Shown here: positions 42,963 through 52,155 of the stretch, in pieces | How positions within the stretch are numbered: position 1 is the stretch's first letter | How the letters are laid out: each line of letters starts with the position of its first letter | DNA from: Devosia sp. Leaf420 | GTDB lineage: Bacteria > Pseudomonadota > Alphaproteobacteria > Rhizobiales > Devosiaceae | Reading direction: 5' to 3' | Assembly (NCBI RefSeq): GCF_001425445.1 | Contig: NZ_LMQU01000001.1 | Location: 497,221-561,220 of the forward strand | Length of the DNA: 64,000 bases | Made by a program: the position numbers and the translations under genes | The notes under the pieces: model-generated | The model's input: the letters and a program-made list of their open reading frames with translations, nothing else | Told to the model about the DNA's origin: nothing | Database searches by the model: none

Positions 42963-44225
42963 ATGGCTTTGGCACAAGCCCAAAAGGCGGATTTCAGTTT
43001 GCCGGCATTGGTCTTTGCGCAGGCACTGAGCACCTTCAACCACAGCCTACTCCGCTCCGCGATGCTGGCGCTCCTAACGTTTCGCGGGCTGACTGCGTTT
43101 GGCCTCGGCAATGAGGCGCTGATTGCCATCAGCACAGTCGTGATCGTTTTGCCCTATGTGCTGTTGTCGCTTCCGGCCGGACGGTTGGCAGACCGATACT
43201 CCAAGACTGCTCTGATGCGGACGATGATGGGTTTGGATGTGTTGATCGTTTCTGCTGGGGCGATCGGGTTTGCGACCGGGAACACGCTGCTGATTCTCGT
43301 TGTCTTACTGTTTGCCGGGATCCAGGCGGCACTTCTGGGTCCGGCCAAGTTTGCCATACTGCCCGAATTGGCCGGTAAAAACCGGCTGCTTGACGCGAAT
43401 GGGTGGATGAGCGCAACCGGAACAGTGGCCGTCATGTTGGGCCTGACGCTCGGTAGTTTTCTGGCTCTCGATAGTGCCGGGTTTTGGTTGATGCTTTTCG
43501 GTGCGCCGGCGCTGGCCGCACTAGGTTGGTTTGCCAGTCAAAGAATTGAGGAGGTCGGACCCAAGGCCCCTGCCCTTTCGCTTTCCGCTGCGGCATTTGC
43601 GGGAGACTTCGTAGACAGCTTCAGGAGATTGCGCGCGTCGACGGGTCTTATATGGCCGCTGATCGGGTCGTGCTGGTTCTGGTGTCAGGGAACAGCGCTG
43701 ACAGCACTCTTGCCCATTCACGTGTCGGAGACAGGCGGGCCGGATCAAACGGCTTCGCTACTCTTCCTCGTTACGACCGTCGGTGTCGCCGCTGGGGCGA
43801 TGACGGCAAGCCAATTGATCCGTCGGTTCGATCCGACTGTTCTGATCGCCGGGATGCTGACGGTGATTATATTGCCGATGCTCGACCTGGCACTTTTGCC
43901 GCATGGCTGGGACATATGGGGCATTGCGCGGGTATCGAACGATTTGACGCTGACATCTGCAGGAGCCGGATTTTTCCTTGTGCCGCTGACAGCTGCAATC
44001 CAGCGCCTGACGCAAGCTGAAGAACGCGCACGATTTGTGGGCATCAGCCACACACTGAGTGGCTTTGCCATGTGCCTCGGCGGCGTCACCATTTTCGTCT
44101 ATCCGATGACCGGACTATCGGCGGGGAAGATGTTTCTGGCTTTGTCGGTTCTGACTGGATTGATCGGGGCGCTATCGTTGAGCGCCACGCTAATGCGTCG
44201 GGACCGGCAGGTCTTTAGCGGTTGA
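42963..44225 (+). CDS. LplT-like MFS transporter
   Basis: This 420-residue protein has 12 membrane helices. It resembles the MFS half of LplT/Aas-type lysophospholipid flippase systems: FAQALSTFNHSLLRSAMLALLTF at helix 1, LPYVLLSLPAGRLADRYSKTALMR at the A-motif, and GIQAALLGPAKFAILPELAGKNRLLDANGWMSATGTVAVMLGLTLGS around helices 4-5. No acyltransferase or acyl-CoA synthetase domain is fused. Lysophospholipid transport is therefore a family-based inference. Its end overlaps the convergent regulator gene by 11 bases. Confidence 0.82.
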   Translation: MALAQAQKADFSLPALVFAQALSTFNHSLLRSAMLALLTFRGLTAFGLGNEALIAISTVVIVLPYVLLSLPAGRLADRYSKTALMRTMMGLDVLIVSAGAIGFATGNTLLILVVLLFAGIQAALLGPAKFAILPELAGKNRLLDANGWMSATGTVAVMLGLTLGSFLALDSAGFWLMLFGAPALAALGWFASQRIEEVGPKAPALSLSAAAFAGDFVDSFRRLRASTGLIWPLIGSCWFWCQGTALTALLPIHVSETGGPDQTASLLFLVTTVGVAAGAMTASQLIRRFDPTVLIAGMLTVIILPMLDLALLPHGWDIWGIARVSNDLTLTSAGAGFFLVPLTAAIQRLTQAEERARFVGISHTLSGFAMCLGGVTIFVYPMTGLSAGKMFLALSVLTGLIGALSLSATLMRRDRQVFSG

Positions 44226-45093
44226 AGGCGCGCTCGCAGGCCGCATCGATGATAGCGAGTTTGGCGGCCTGGTAGCCGATGACCTCGTCGACAAAGCCGG
44301 CTGAAACCCACATCGGCGACCCGCCCCGCTTGCCGCTCCAGCCCATGCTTCCCATGGTTTCGGCTTCGCGCAACTTGCGGGTGAGATGAGTGCGCGAGAT
44401 GTGAATCCAATCAGCGATTTCGGAAATCGAGGTGATGGACGTAATATAGGTCTGCTGGTCCGTGGATTGACCCGTGATGCAGGTGATCAACCAATCCATG
44501 ACGATCCCGCCATTGTTGAACCAGGTGAAAAGCGAGACGGCGCCCTCCGGCTCCCGCATGCCTATGGCGGTCATGAAACTGGACGCCACCTCGATCTCAA
44601 TCGCGGCGAAGGCCATGGGAACAGTTTTGAGGCTTTCCAACCGCAGACCGTTATCGATGGCATCCAGCGTGGTGAGGTGTGTTGAAAGCCAGCGATGCAG
44701 CATGTCTAGGGGTGCAGGCGAAACGATAAGCGGCTTTTCGCGCCGGTCATCGGGATTTTCGATGGCCATCGCATAGTGATAGTGCATCATTTCCTTGATG
44801 AAGGCGTCGGCAGTGTTGCGACTGGCGATGCCATATCGCTCCACTTCATCGAGAAACCGGGAAAGCGTCAGCCGAGGTGACGTTGCGCCGCCCTGCCTGA
44901 AGGCCAGAGCCATTGCGGCATGCGCGAGCAGCCATCTTTGCTGCGTTGCAAAGATTGAACTAATGCGCGGATTAAGATGAAAAGCACTAATCAGGGCACC
45001 TGACTGGCGCTGAATAAGCAGCAAAACTTCCGGGTGGCCAATTATGTCAGAAGAAGTCAGCGCCAACGCATTCACCCTCCTCCGACTTTGCAA
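44215..45093 (-). CDS. Putative winged-helix transcriptional regulator
   Basis: This 292-residue protein has a large helical N-terminal part with no motif I recognise (about 1-205) and a C-terminal HTH-like segment EIADWIHISRTHLTRKLREAETMGSMGWSGKRGG (about 225-258), which reads like a MarR or Crp-type winged helix. It converges on the LplT-like gene and is divergent from the AraC-type gene, sharing a ~200-base regulatory region. The role is inferred only. Confidence 0.72.
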   Translation of the reverse strand: MQSRRRVNALALTSSDIIGHPEVLLLIQRQSGALISAFHLNPRISSIFATQQRWLLAHAAMALAFRQGGATSPRLTLSRFLDEVERYGIASRNTADAFIKEMMHYHYAMAIENPDDRREKPLIVSPAPLDMLHRWLSTHLTTLDAIDNGLRLESLKTVPMAFAAIEIEVASSFMTAIGMREPEGAVSLFTWFNNGGIVMDWLITCITGQSTDQQTYITSITSISEIADWIHISRTHLTRKLREAETMGSMGWSGKRGGSPMWVSAGFVDEVIGYQAAKLAIIDAACERAFNR

Positions 45094-45291
45094 TGAAAGA
45101 AACGGTAAAGCACCGCGAGCGCTCGAATTTATGGCCGCTCCGGCGCCAACGTAATAATACTATTTAGTTCTTGCCGTACAGTATTACCCCCAAACAAAGT
45201 CAGCTTAGCTGACTATCTCAATCCAGAAATCTCCGGCAGCATTCGCGCACCAGTCATCCGGCTGCATGTGTGGACAGCAAGCAGGTTTCAA

Positions 45292-46245
45292 ATGATAGGG
45301 TTTGCCACGGATAGTATTGCCCCCCAGGATCGCTTTGAGCACTGGCGCGAATTGCGCGCCAAACATGTGCTGGGCGTGACGCTCGAATTGCCGATCGAGC
45401 GGAGGCGCGCCTTTCAGGGTCGCTTTCGCTCCAGAACCGTAGGCAGTGCCACGGTGACATCCATTCGCGCCTCGGCCTATGTGGTCAAGCGCACCGAAAG
45501 CGATATTGCCCGTGTTGCGGGGAACAGCATCTGTATCGGTCACCAGATCGAGGGACCCGGGCATCTCGAGACCGCCGGGGGCGTCGAAAAGATCAACAAG
45601 GGCGACATGATCATTGGGTTCAGCGATGCGCCATTTGTCGCAACGCCGACTGGCGACAAGGCTTTTCACTACAGGATGACCCGCATTCCGTTGACGGCGG
45701 GATTGGCCATGGGCGCCGCCATCGACGACATGCAATCGGCGCGAGTGGACACCTCGTCCACCGCCGTTCGGCCCATGCAGGCCCTATTCAAGGCCGTTCA
45801 TGGGAGCGCCTTGGCGTCAATCATGGAGGATGCCGCGGGGACCGATCTCGGTCGACTTGCGCTGGCGGTCAGGGGCTTGCTGCCGATCGGCATTCCGGAA
45901 ATTCGCAGGGCGATGCGGCATGGCCTTTATCATGCGGCGCTCGACATCATGGATGCCAACAAGAGCGAGCCTGGCCTGACGCCCGATAAGGTCGCAGGAA
46001 TCATCGGCATTTCACGTCGGCAATTGTTCACCGTCTTCGAAGAGGCGGAAACGAGCTTTGCCAAAACGCTTTCCGTCATGCGCATTCGCGCGGCGCGGCA
46101 GTGGCTTCTCGAGAGGCCAACGGCGCCGGTGATCGACATCGCCTTCGGCTGCGGCTTTGAAAGTGTCGCGACCTTTTATCGGGTGTTCAGCAAAGCTTAC
46201 GGCATGTCTCCGAGTGACCTGCGCCATAGCGAGCACATTGGCTGA
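45292..46245 (+). CDS. AraC-family transcriptional regulator
   Basis: This 317-residue regulator has an N-terminal AraC-binding-like domain (about 1-190; FATDSIAPQDRFEHWRELRAKHVLGVTLE) and a C-terminal double HTH (about 215-310; PDKVAGIIGISRRQLFTVFEEAETSFAKTLSVMRIRAARQWLLE and IDIAFGCGFESVATFYRVFSKAYGMSPSDLR). The ATG at 45292 has AGG six bases upstream. A GTG 24 bases earlier is possible. The ligand is unknown. It is divergent from the winged-helix gene. Confidence 0.92.
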   Translation: MIGFATDSIAPQDRFEHWRELRAKHVLGVTLELPIERRRAFQGRFRSRTVGSATVTSIRASAYVVKRTESDIARVAGNSICIGHQIEGPGHLETAGGVEKINKGDMIIGFSDAPFVATPTGDKAFHYRMTRIPLTAGLAMGAAIDDMQSARVDTSSTAVRPMQALFKAVHGSALASIMEDAAGTDLGRLALAVRGLLPIGIPEIRRAMRHGLYHAALDIMDANKSEPGLTPDKVAGIIGISRRQLFTVFEEAETSFAKTLSVMRIRAARQWLLERPTAPVIDIAFGCGFESVATFYRVFSKAYGMSPSDLRHSEHIG

Positions 46246-46342
46246 CCCTAACTGGGTGTACCCAATAATGGTCGGGACATTGCCCGCCGCCTGCACGCAA
46301 TGAGAAGACTTACCGCATAGATCGCCTGATTATGACAGCCGA

Positions 46343-46374
46343 CACCACCGTGCTTATGGGAATGCACGGTGGTG
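46343..46374. promoter_or_regulatory. Perfect inverted repeat upstream of the Fis-only regulator
   Basis: CACCACCGTGC (46343-46353) and GCACGGTGGTG (46364-46374) form an 11-base perfect dyad with a 10-base centre. No U-tract follows on either strand, so it reads better as a protein-binding site or leader hairpin than as a terminator. It lies between the AraC gene and the Fis-type gene. Confidence 0.45.
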
Positions 46375-46519
46375 GACAGCGTCATTGGAGGTTGCATTGG
46401 GCCAGGGACAGGGCACCGAGACCGCCGAACAACGGACCGCCGCGGAGAGGCGGGTTCGGCAAGATAGCGAACTTTTCGGGTCATATGGCAAGCGGCCGCG
46501 CTTCTTCGGAAGACAGGGC

Positions 46520-47092
46520 ATGCCGCCAAAAAAGGAAACGGATATCGACCAACCTGCGTTCGGGCGGCGGGTGCAGCCGCCGAAGTCGCAGATTTCCCTA
46601 CAGAAAGAGCGGCTTCGCGGCCTCTATGCCGAGCTGTGGATGGTCTTTTCCGATCCAGCCTATCCCCAGAATGGGGTGCCGATCCAATATCAGGATGGTG
46701 AGACGCCGGTCATAAGGCTTGGCGATCAGGCAGTAATTTCGGTCGATGCGCAGACAGGTGCGTTCGTCTTCCGCAATGAAGACGGCACGGGATCGAGCGA
46801 CACGATCACGACCTCGGATATCGACCGGCTGATGGATTTTCTCGTCGCGCATCTGACACGGATGGAAGGGACGCCGCAGGGCGGGCTCGCCCATGTCGAA
46901 AAGAGCGTGGGGCGCTCGATTGAAGATGTCGAGCGCGTCTTGATCCTCTCGACGCTTCGGCACTGCCAGGGCAATCGCACCATGACGGCGCGCATGCTGG
47001 GCATTTCGCTGCGTACTCTGCGAAACAAGCTGCACGCCTATTGGGCAAGCCTGATCGCCGAGGGTCAACGGTCGCCAGATGCCCTGACCTGA
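46520..47092 (+). CDS. Fis-type HTH protein without AAA+ domain
   Basis: This 190-residue protein ends in a Fis-family HTH (about 130-178; VGRSIEDVERVLILSTLRHCQGNRTMTARMLGISLRTLRNKLHAY) of the kind that closes sigma-54 activators such as FlbD and NtrC. There is no receiver or AAA+ ATPase domain. The first ~115 residues hold an unrecognised region (AELWMVFSDPAYPQNGVPIQYQ, VIRLGDQAVISVDAQTGAFVFRNEDG) that looks like a small beta domain. It may be a DNA-binding regulator acting without sigma-54. ATG 46520 with GGAAG seven bases upstream is preferred over a TTG at 46385. Confidence 0.75.
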   Translation: MPPKKETDIDQPAFGRRVQPPKSQISLQKERLRGLYAELWMVFSDPAYPQNGVPIQYQDGETPVIRLGDQAVISVDAQTGAFVFRNEDGTGSSDTITTSDIDRLMDFLVAHLTRMEGTPQGGLAHVEKSVGRSIEDVERVLILSTLRHCQGNRTMTARMLGISLRTLRNKLHAYWASLIAEGQRSPDALT

Positions 47093-47174
47093 GCTTTTGC
47101 ACGCAACGAAAAGACGGTGTCACGTTCGCGTGGCGCCGTCAGTTCCATAACAAGGCACAATCCGGGGGGATGAC

Positions 47175-47366
47175 ATGGCCTGGTTTTATATCAAGCTGCC
47201 GCGCGGAACGCTGAAGGTGAAACCGCGATCGCAAATGCGCACGCTCGAACTGGCGCGCCACGTGCCAGTGCTCGACCTTGGCTTCTTCGTGATGAGTTGG
47301 TGGAGCGACGCGATGATGCGGGAAGATGACCGGCATCGACCAGCAATAGAAAAAAGGGGCCGATAG
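47175..47366 (+). CDS. Small hypothetical protein
   Basis: This 63-residue basic reading frame has a strong GGGGGGA Shine-Dalgarno just before its ATG and ends inside the left arm of a terminator, so it could be a real short gene. It has a KLPRGTLKVKPR start and a Trp-rich segment (FFVMSWWSD). I recognise no family. Confidence 0.45.
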   Translation: MAWFYIKLPRGTLKVKPRSQMRTLELARHVPVLDLGFFVMSWWSDAMMREDDRHRPAIEKRGR

Positions 47367-47380
47367 CGGCCCCTTTTATT
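47352..47380. terminator. Bidirectional terminator before guaA end
   Basis: AAAAGGGGCCG (47352-47362) and CGGCCCCTTTT (47367-47377) form an 11-base perfect stem around ATAG. A-runs on one side and TTTTATT on the other allow use on both strands, for the small plus-strand gene and for guaA. Confidence 0.9.
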
Positions 47381-47405
47381 GAATGTGAACGGCGTTTAGC
47401 CGACG

Positions 47406-48977
47406 TCATTCCCACTCGATCGTGCCGGGCGGCTTGCTCGTGACGTCATATACGACACGGTTGATGCCGCGGACTTCGTTGATGATGCGGGTGGCAGTCT
47501 TTCCGAGGAAGTTCATGTCGAACTGGTAGAAATCTGCGGTCATGCCATCGACCGAGGTCACCGCGCGGAGGGCGCAGACGAATTCGTAGGTGCGGCCATC
47601 GCCCATGACCCCGACGGTCTGGACCGGAAGCAGCACGGCAAAGGCCTGCCAGATCTTGTCGTATTGGCCGGACTTGCGGATTTCGTCGAGATAGATGGCG
47701 TCCGCTTGACGGAGGATATCGAGCTTTTCGGGCGTGATACCGCCGGGGCAACGGATGGCAAGGCCGGGCCCCGGGAACGGGTGGCGGCCGATGAAGCTAT
47801 CCGGAATGCCGAGTTCGCGGCCAAGGACACGGACTTCATCCTTGAACAGTTCGCGCAGGGGTTCGACGAGCTGCATGTTCATGCGCTCGGGGAGACCGCC
47901 GACATTGTGGTGGCTCTTGATGGTGACCGAGGGACCGCCGGTGAAAGAGACGCTCTCGATAACGTCGGGATAAAGCGTGCCCTGGGCGAGGAATTGCGCG
48001 CCGCCGAGCTTCTTGGCTTCGGCTTCGAACACCTCGATGAAGAGGCGGCCGATGATCTTGCGCTTGGTTTCCGGGTCGGACTGGCCGTCGAGTTCTTCGA
48101 GGAAGACCTTTGAGGCATCCACGTGGACCAGCGGGATATTGTACTGGTCGCGGAACATTGTGAGGACTTGTTCCGTCTCATTGAGACGCATCAGGCCGTG
48201 ATCGACATAGATGCAGGTGAGCTGATCGCCGATGGCTTCATGGATCAACACCGCTGCGACAGAAGAGTCGACGCCGCCGGAGAGGCCGCAGATGACCTTG
48301 CCCGTGCCGACCTGAGCGCGGATCTTTTCGACCATTTTCTGGCGATAGGCGGACATGGTCCAGGTCGACTGGATGCCGCAGATCTTGTGGACGAAATTGG
48401 CGTAAAGCTTGCCGCCATCAGGGGTATGAACCACTTCGGGATGGAACTGCACGGCCCAGATGCGGCGCGCTTCGTTGGCGATCATGGCGAATGGCGCGTT
48501 GGGCGAAGTGCCGACAACCTCGAAGCCTTCAGGGATCTGCGTAACGCGGTCGCCGTGGCTCATCCAGACCTGGTGGTCGGTGCCGAGATCCCAAATGCCG
48601 GCATAGAGTTCGCTCGGCTTTTCGATGGTGACCTGAGCGCGACCGAATTCGCGATGGTGACCGGCTTCAACCTTGCCGCCCAGAGCCATGCAGAGCGCCT
48701 GCTGGCCATAGCAGATGCCGAAGATGGGCACACTTGCATCGAAAATCGCCGGATCGATGGTCGGAGCGTTTTCATCCAGCGTCGAAGCAGGGCCGCCTGA
48801 GAGCACGATACCCTTGGGTTTCAGCGCTGCAACGGCTGCGGCTGCGGCTTGAAATGGATGAATTTCGCAATAGACGCCGGTTTCGCGAATACGGCGTGCG
48901 ATGAGCTGGGTCACCTGAGAGCCGAAGTCGACGATCAGGATGGAATCTTGAGCGGAAGCGGGATCTGGGAGCTGCAT
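47406..48977 (-). CDS. guaA: GMP synthase (glutamine-hydrolysing)
   Basis: This 523-residue enzyme aminates XMP to GMP. The class I glutaminase domain (about 10-205) has Cys89 in FGICYGQQ and the later His-Glu of VQFHPEV. The ATP-pyrophosphatase domain has [10 protein letters not shown] (near 234-243). The C-terminal dimerisation domain ends [21 protein letters not shown], as in all GuaA proteins. It is transcribed leftward, away from the acyltransferase gene. Confidence 0.98.
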   Translation of the reverse strand: MQLPDPASAQDSILIVDFGSQVTQLIARRIRETGVYCEIHPFQAAAAAVAALKPKGIVLSGGPASTLDENAPTIDPAIFDASVPIFGICYGQQALCMALGGKVEAGHHREFGRAQVTIEKPSELYAGIWDLGTDHQVWMSHGDRVTQIPEGFEVVGTSPNAPFAMIANEARRIWAVQFHPEVVHTPDGGKLYANFVHKICGIQSTWTMSAYRQKMVEKIRAQVGTGKVICGLSGGVDSSVAAVLIHEAIGDQLTCIYVDHGLMRLNETEQVLTMFRDQYNIPLVHVDASKVFLEELDGQSDPETKRKIIGRLFIEVFEAEAKKLGGAQFLAQGTLYPDVIESVSFTGGPSVTIKSHHNVGGLPERMNMQLVEPLRELFKDEVRVLGRELGIPDSFIGRHPFPGPGLAIRCPGGITPEKLDILRQADAIYLDEIRKSGQYDKIWQAFAVLLPVQTVGVMGDGRTYEFVCALRAVTSVDGMTADFYQFDMNFLGKTATRIINEVRGINRVVYDVTSKPPGTIEWE

Positions 48978-49103
48978 GGCGAGGCTTTAGCCGCAGTGCG
49001 CGGTTTTCGCAAGCGCTGCCACCGCAAGGCCGGAATGTTGCATCACAAAGGCACGATCTGCCATTTGGTGCGTTGGGACGAGGAATCGCGTGGGTAAGTA
49101 CAC

Positions 49104-50327
49104 ATGAACCAAGACAACCGCCTGCTGGGCGCCGACTTTTTGCGGGCAACGGCCTGCATGGGCGTTCTGCTGCATCATCTCGCGTTCCGCATGGACATGA
49201 ATTCGGTACCCGAAGCGATCCAGCCTGTGCTGCGGTTTCTGGTCTATGGCAGCTTTGGCGTGTCCGTGTTCTTTGTCCTCAGCGGTTTTCTGCTGGCGCG
49301 GCCATTTTGGCTGGCGCTTGATGCAGGCAAACCGATGCCGTCAATGCGCACCTATGCGCTGCGCCGTCTGGCGCGGATCGTCCCCGGATTTTGGCTCGCA
49401 CTGGTCGTCAGCCTCTGCCTCGACCTGATGCTGGGCGGCAAGATTTTGGATGGCGAGCGGATCATTCGGTTTGTCGCCGGTTTGTTGCTGGTCAGCGATT
49501 GGCATTGGGTGACCCTGTTTCCGGTCGACAATAATGGGCCGCTTTGGTCCATCGGCTTCGAGGTAACGGCCTATCTGCTGCTGCCGCTCGGAATGGCGGC
49601 GTTGTTTGCAGCAAAGGCGCGGGATTGGCCGGCGCGGCTGCTCTGGGCTGGTGTGATCGCCGTCGTGCTGCTCGTTCATTGGATGGCGGTGCAATGGGCG
49701 CCGATCGACGAGGTGGAACGCGGCTGGAATCACGGCCTTGTCGGTGGCGCCAAGGCCTGGATGCCGCGATTTAATCCGATCGGTTTTTTTGCTATTTTCG
49801 CGTTTGGTGGCCTCGCTGCGGGCGTGCAGGTGCTGGTGCAGCGCCATAAGGGCATCGCCATGGATGTGATTGGTGGCCTCGCCGTATTGGCGACGGCGGT
49901 CATTCTCGCGGTCAATATCGGTGGACTATCGGAAGGGTTCGGCTGGCTTGGTATCCCCTATGCCTTTCCGATCATGCCGATCGCGGTGGGTGTAGCCCTG
50001 ATCGCCCTGCCCTCTTCGGTCTATCTCGGGCGGGGGCTCGACATTGCACCTCTGCGCTTCATCGCCAAGATTTCCTTCGGCATCTATGTCTGGCATTTCC
50101 TGATCATGTGGCTGATCGAAAAGCTGGTGCCGGGCGCGTTCGACACGTCGGGGGACACCGGCTGGGCGACATGGCTGCAGACGAGCGGGATCGTGATTGC
50201 CGTGACCTTTGTCGTGGCAACGCTGAGCTTTTATCTGCTGGAGCAGCCAGCGGTGCGTTGGGCGCGGAAGCTGGAGCAACCCGGCAGGCGCGATGAGGCG
50301 CCGGCCGGGATCAAGACGGCTAGTTGA
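49104..50327 (+). CDS. Acyltransferase family 3 membrane protein
   Basis: This 407-residue protein has about ten membrane helices and the family-3 acyltransferase (OafA/YrhL) pattern: LGADFLRATACMGVLLHHLAFRM with the catalytic-type His near residue 22, SVFFVLSGFLLARPFW, and RRLARIVPGFWLALV. The family O-acetylates sugars, glycans or lipids at the cell surface. There is no SGNH domain. The acceptor is unknown. The 3' end overlaps the convergent tspO gene by eight bases. Confidence 0.9.
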   Translation: MNQDNRLLGADFLRATACMGVLLHHLAFRMDMNSVPEAIQPVLRFLVYGSFGVSVFFVLSGFLLARPFWLALDAGKPMPSMRTYALRRLARIVPGFWLALVVSLCLDLMLGGKILDGERIIRFVAGLLLVSDWHWVTLFPVDNNGPLWSIGFEVTAYLLLPLGMAALFAAKARDWPARLLWAGVIAVVLLVHWMAVQWAPIDEVERGWNHGLVGGAKAWMPRFNPIGFFAIFAFGGLAAGVQVLVQRHKGIAMDVIGGLAVLATAVILAVNIGGLSEGFGWLGIPYAFPIMPIAVGVALIALPSSVYLGRGLDIAPLRFIAKISFGIYVWHFLIMWLIEKLVPGAFDTSGDTGWATWLQTSGIVIAVTFVVATLSFYLLEQPAVRWARKLEQPGRRDEAPAGIKTAS

Positions 50328-50802
50328 GAATGCCGATCGAGAGATTGAGAAGGCTCGCGAAGCTCACCCAAGCCAGATAGGGCAGGAACAGCGAGGCCGC
50401 GAGACGATCGCGCTTCCAGGTGATCAGGATGAAGCCAACGATCGTGAGCCAAAGCAGCACGATGATGGCGAAGGCCGGCCAGATCATCTGGCCGATGAAC
50501 CAGACCGGCGACCAAGCCCAGTTGAGCGCCATCTGGGCGTACCAAAGCTTCATCGGCGTGCCGGTCGGGTTGTCCATGAACATGCGCCAACCGGAAATGG
50601 CAATCAGCACATAGAGGGTGAACCACACCGGCCCAAAGATCCAATTGGGTGGATTGAAGGGCGGTTTGGTGAGGGATTCGTACCAGGTGCCGGGAATGGA
50701 CTGGGTGCCGATCAGCGCGCCGACGCCGACAACGACGAGAATAAAGGCGCCGAGGACAAGCCATGACCGCGGCGTCTGGTGGTGGGTGGTGGTGGCTGAC
50801 AT
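50320..50802 (-). CDS. tspO: TspO/MBR family tryptophan-rich sensory protein
   Basis: This 160-residue protein has five membrane helices and the family motifs WYESLTKPPFNPPNWIFGPVWFTLYVLIAISGW (about 39-71) and WYAQMALNWAWSPVWF (about 87-102). TspO proteins bind porphyrins and cholesterol-like ligands; in Rhodobacter TspO modulates tetrapyrrole and photosynthesis genes. No pigment genes are nearby, so the role here is open. Confidence 0.94.
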   Translation of the reverse strand: MSATTTHHQTPRSWLVLGAFILVVVGVGALIGTQSIPGTWYESLTKPPFNPPNWIFGPVWFTLYVLIAISGWRMFMDNPTGTPMKLWYAQMALNWAWSPVWFIGQMIWPAFAIIVLLWLTIVGFILITWKRDRLAASLFLPYLAWVSFASLLNLSIGILN

Positions 50803-50865
50803 GAGCCTGCCCCTTGTTCGTGGATAACTGATCCTAGAACGTAGGGAAGTTCGCCGTGGTTCACT

Positions 50866-52152
50866 TCACGCCTTGCGTAGCAGGTGGCAATAAAAGCCAT
50901 CCGTCCCGGTTCGGTGCGGAGTGAGAAGGACGCCGCCAGCGGGGGTCGCAAGACCAGACGGGATATCGGTGATGAAGACGCTGCGCCAGGCAGCGGCAAT
51001 GTCGACCGATTTGAGTTCTGGATGCGCGGAGAGAAGCGCTGCGACCTGATCGTCGTTCTCTTCGGGGAGGATCGAGCAGGTGATGTAGACGAGCGTGCCG
51101 CCGGGCTTGAGGTAGCGCGTAGCCTCTTCAAGGATCGCGGCTTGGTCAGCCTGGCGCTGGGCGAGAAGTTCGGGCGTCAGCTTCCATTTCGTGTCCGGGC
51201 GGCGACGCCAGGTGCCCGTGCCGGTACACGGAGCATCGACAACGACGCGGTCCATCTTGCCGGCGAGGTCATCGAGAGCGCCTTGCTCTGGAGCACGGAC
51301 CTGAGCATTGCGGACACCGTTGCGCTTGAGCCGATCATAAATGGGCGCGAGGCGATTGCGATCGCTGTCATAGGCAAAGATCTGGCCCTTATTGCCCATG
51401 GCCGAAGCGAGTCCGAGGGTCTTGCCCCCGGCCCCGGCACAGAGATCGAGCACCTGATCGCCGGGCTGGGCGCCGGCAAGGGCCGAAACCATCTGGCTGC
51501 CCTGATCTTGGACTTCGAACCAGCCTTTTTGGTAGCCCTCGTCGGTCGTGACATTGGGTGTGCGCGCATCGCCGGGGCCAGCCGGCATGGTGAGGCCGAG
51601 AAGGGCGTATTGGGTTTGCTGGGGCGAAAAGCGAGCGAGCGACTTGGCGACCTTTTCCGGCGTCGCTTTGAGGGCATTGACGCGAAGGTCGAGCGACGGT
51701 CGGCCGGCCATCGCCTGGCCCTCGGCGGCAAGGTCTGTGCCGAAAGCGCGCTTGAGGGACGAGGCAAGCCATTCGGGAAAATCGGCCTGGACGATATCCG
51801 GCGCGGCTTCGACCTCGGCATGTGCGCCGGCTTGTTCGAGCGGGGTCAGCGGCGCGGGGGCATGGCTGTCGTCGGCGAACATTGCGGCGAGGGTTTCGGG
51901 CGTTTCGCCCCAATGGCGGAGGACAGCCGCGAGAACCAGCGCGCGCGGCTCGTGGCTGCCCATCGCGAAAGCATACGAGGCGCGGCGCCGCAACGCGTCA
52001 TAGACGAGGTTGCCGATAGCGGCACGATCGCCGGCGCCGGCAAAGCGATTGTTGAGGCCCCAGGCTTTCAGCGCCTCCGAGACGGGACGCTTGCGGGTTT
52101 CGACATCGGAAAGGACATCGATGGCGGCGGCGATACGGCCGGGAAGGCGCAT
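50866..52152 (-). CDS. RsmB-type RNA (cytosine-5) methyltransferase
   Basis: This 428-residue SAM enzyme has an N-terminal NusB-like RNA-binding region (about 1-150) and a Rossmann methyltransferase domain with QVLDLCAGAGGKTLGLASAMGNKGQIFAYDSDRNR, VVVDAPCTGTGTWRRRPDTKWKLTPELL (Pro-Cys motif IV) and LVYITCSILPEENDDQVAALL (catalytic Thr-Cys). These are the two cysteines of Rsm/NOP2-type m5C enzymes. The likely target is 16S rRNA, but E. coli-like position 967 cannot be proved from the sequence. Confidence 0.92.
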   Translation of the reverse strand: MRLPGRIAAAIDVLSDVETRKRPVSEALKAWGLNNRFAGAGDRAAIGNLVYDALRRRASYAFAMGSHEPRALVLAAVLRHWGETPETLAAMFADDSHAPAPLTPLEQAGAHAEVEAAPDIVQADFPEWLASSLKRAFGTDLAAEGQAMAGRPSLDLRVNALKATPEKVAKSLARFSPQQTQYALLGLTMPAGPGDARTPNVTTDEGYQKGWFEVQDQGSQMVSALAGAQPGDQVLDLCAGAGGKTLGLASAMGNKGQIFAYDSDRNRLAPIYDRLKRNGVRNAQVRAPEQGALDDLAGKMDRVVVDAPCTGTGTWRRRPDTKWKLTPELLAQRQADQAAILEEATRYLKPGGTLVYITCSILPEENDDQVAALLSAHPELKSVDIAAAWRSVFITDIPSGLATPAGGVLLTPHRTGTDGFYCHLLRKA

Positions 52153-52155
52153 GGG

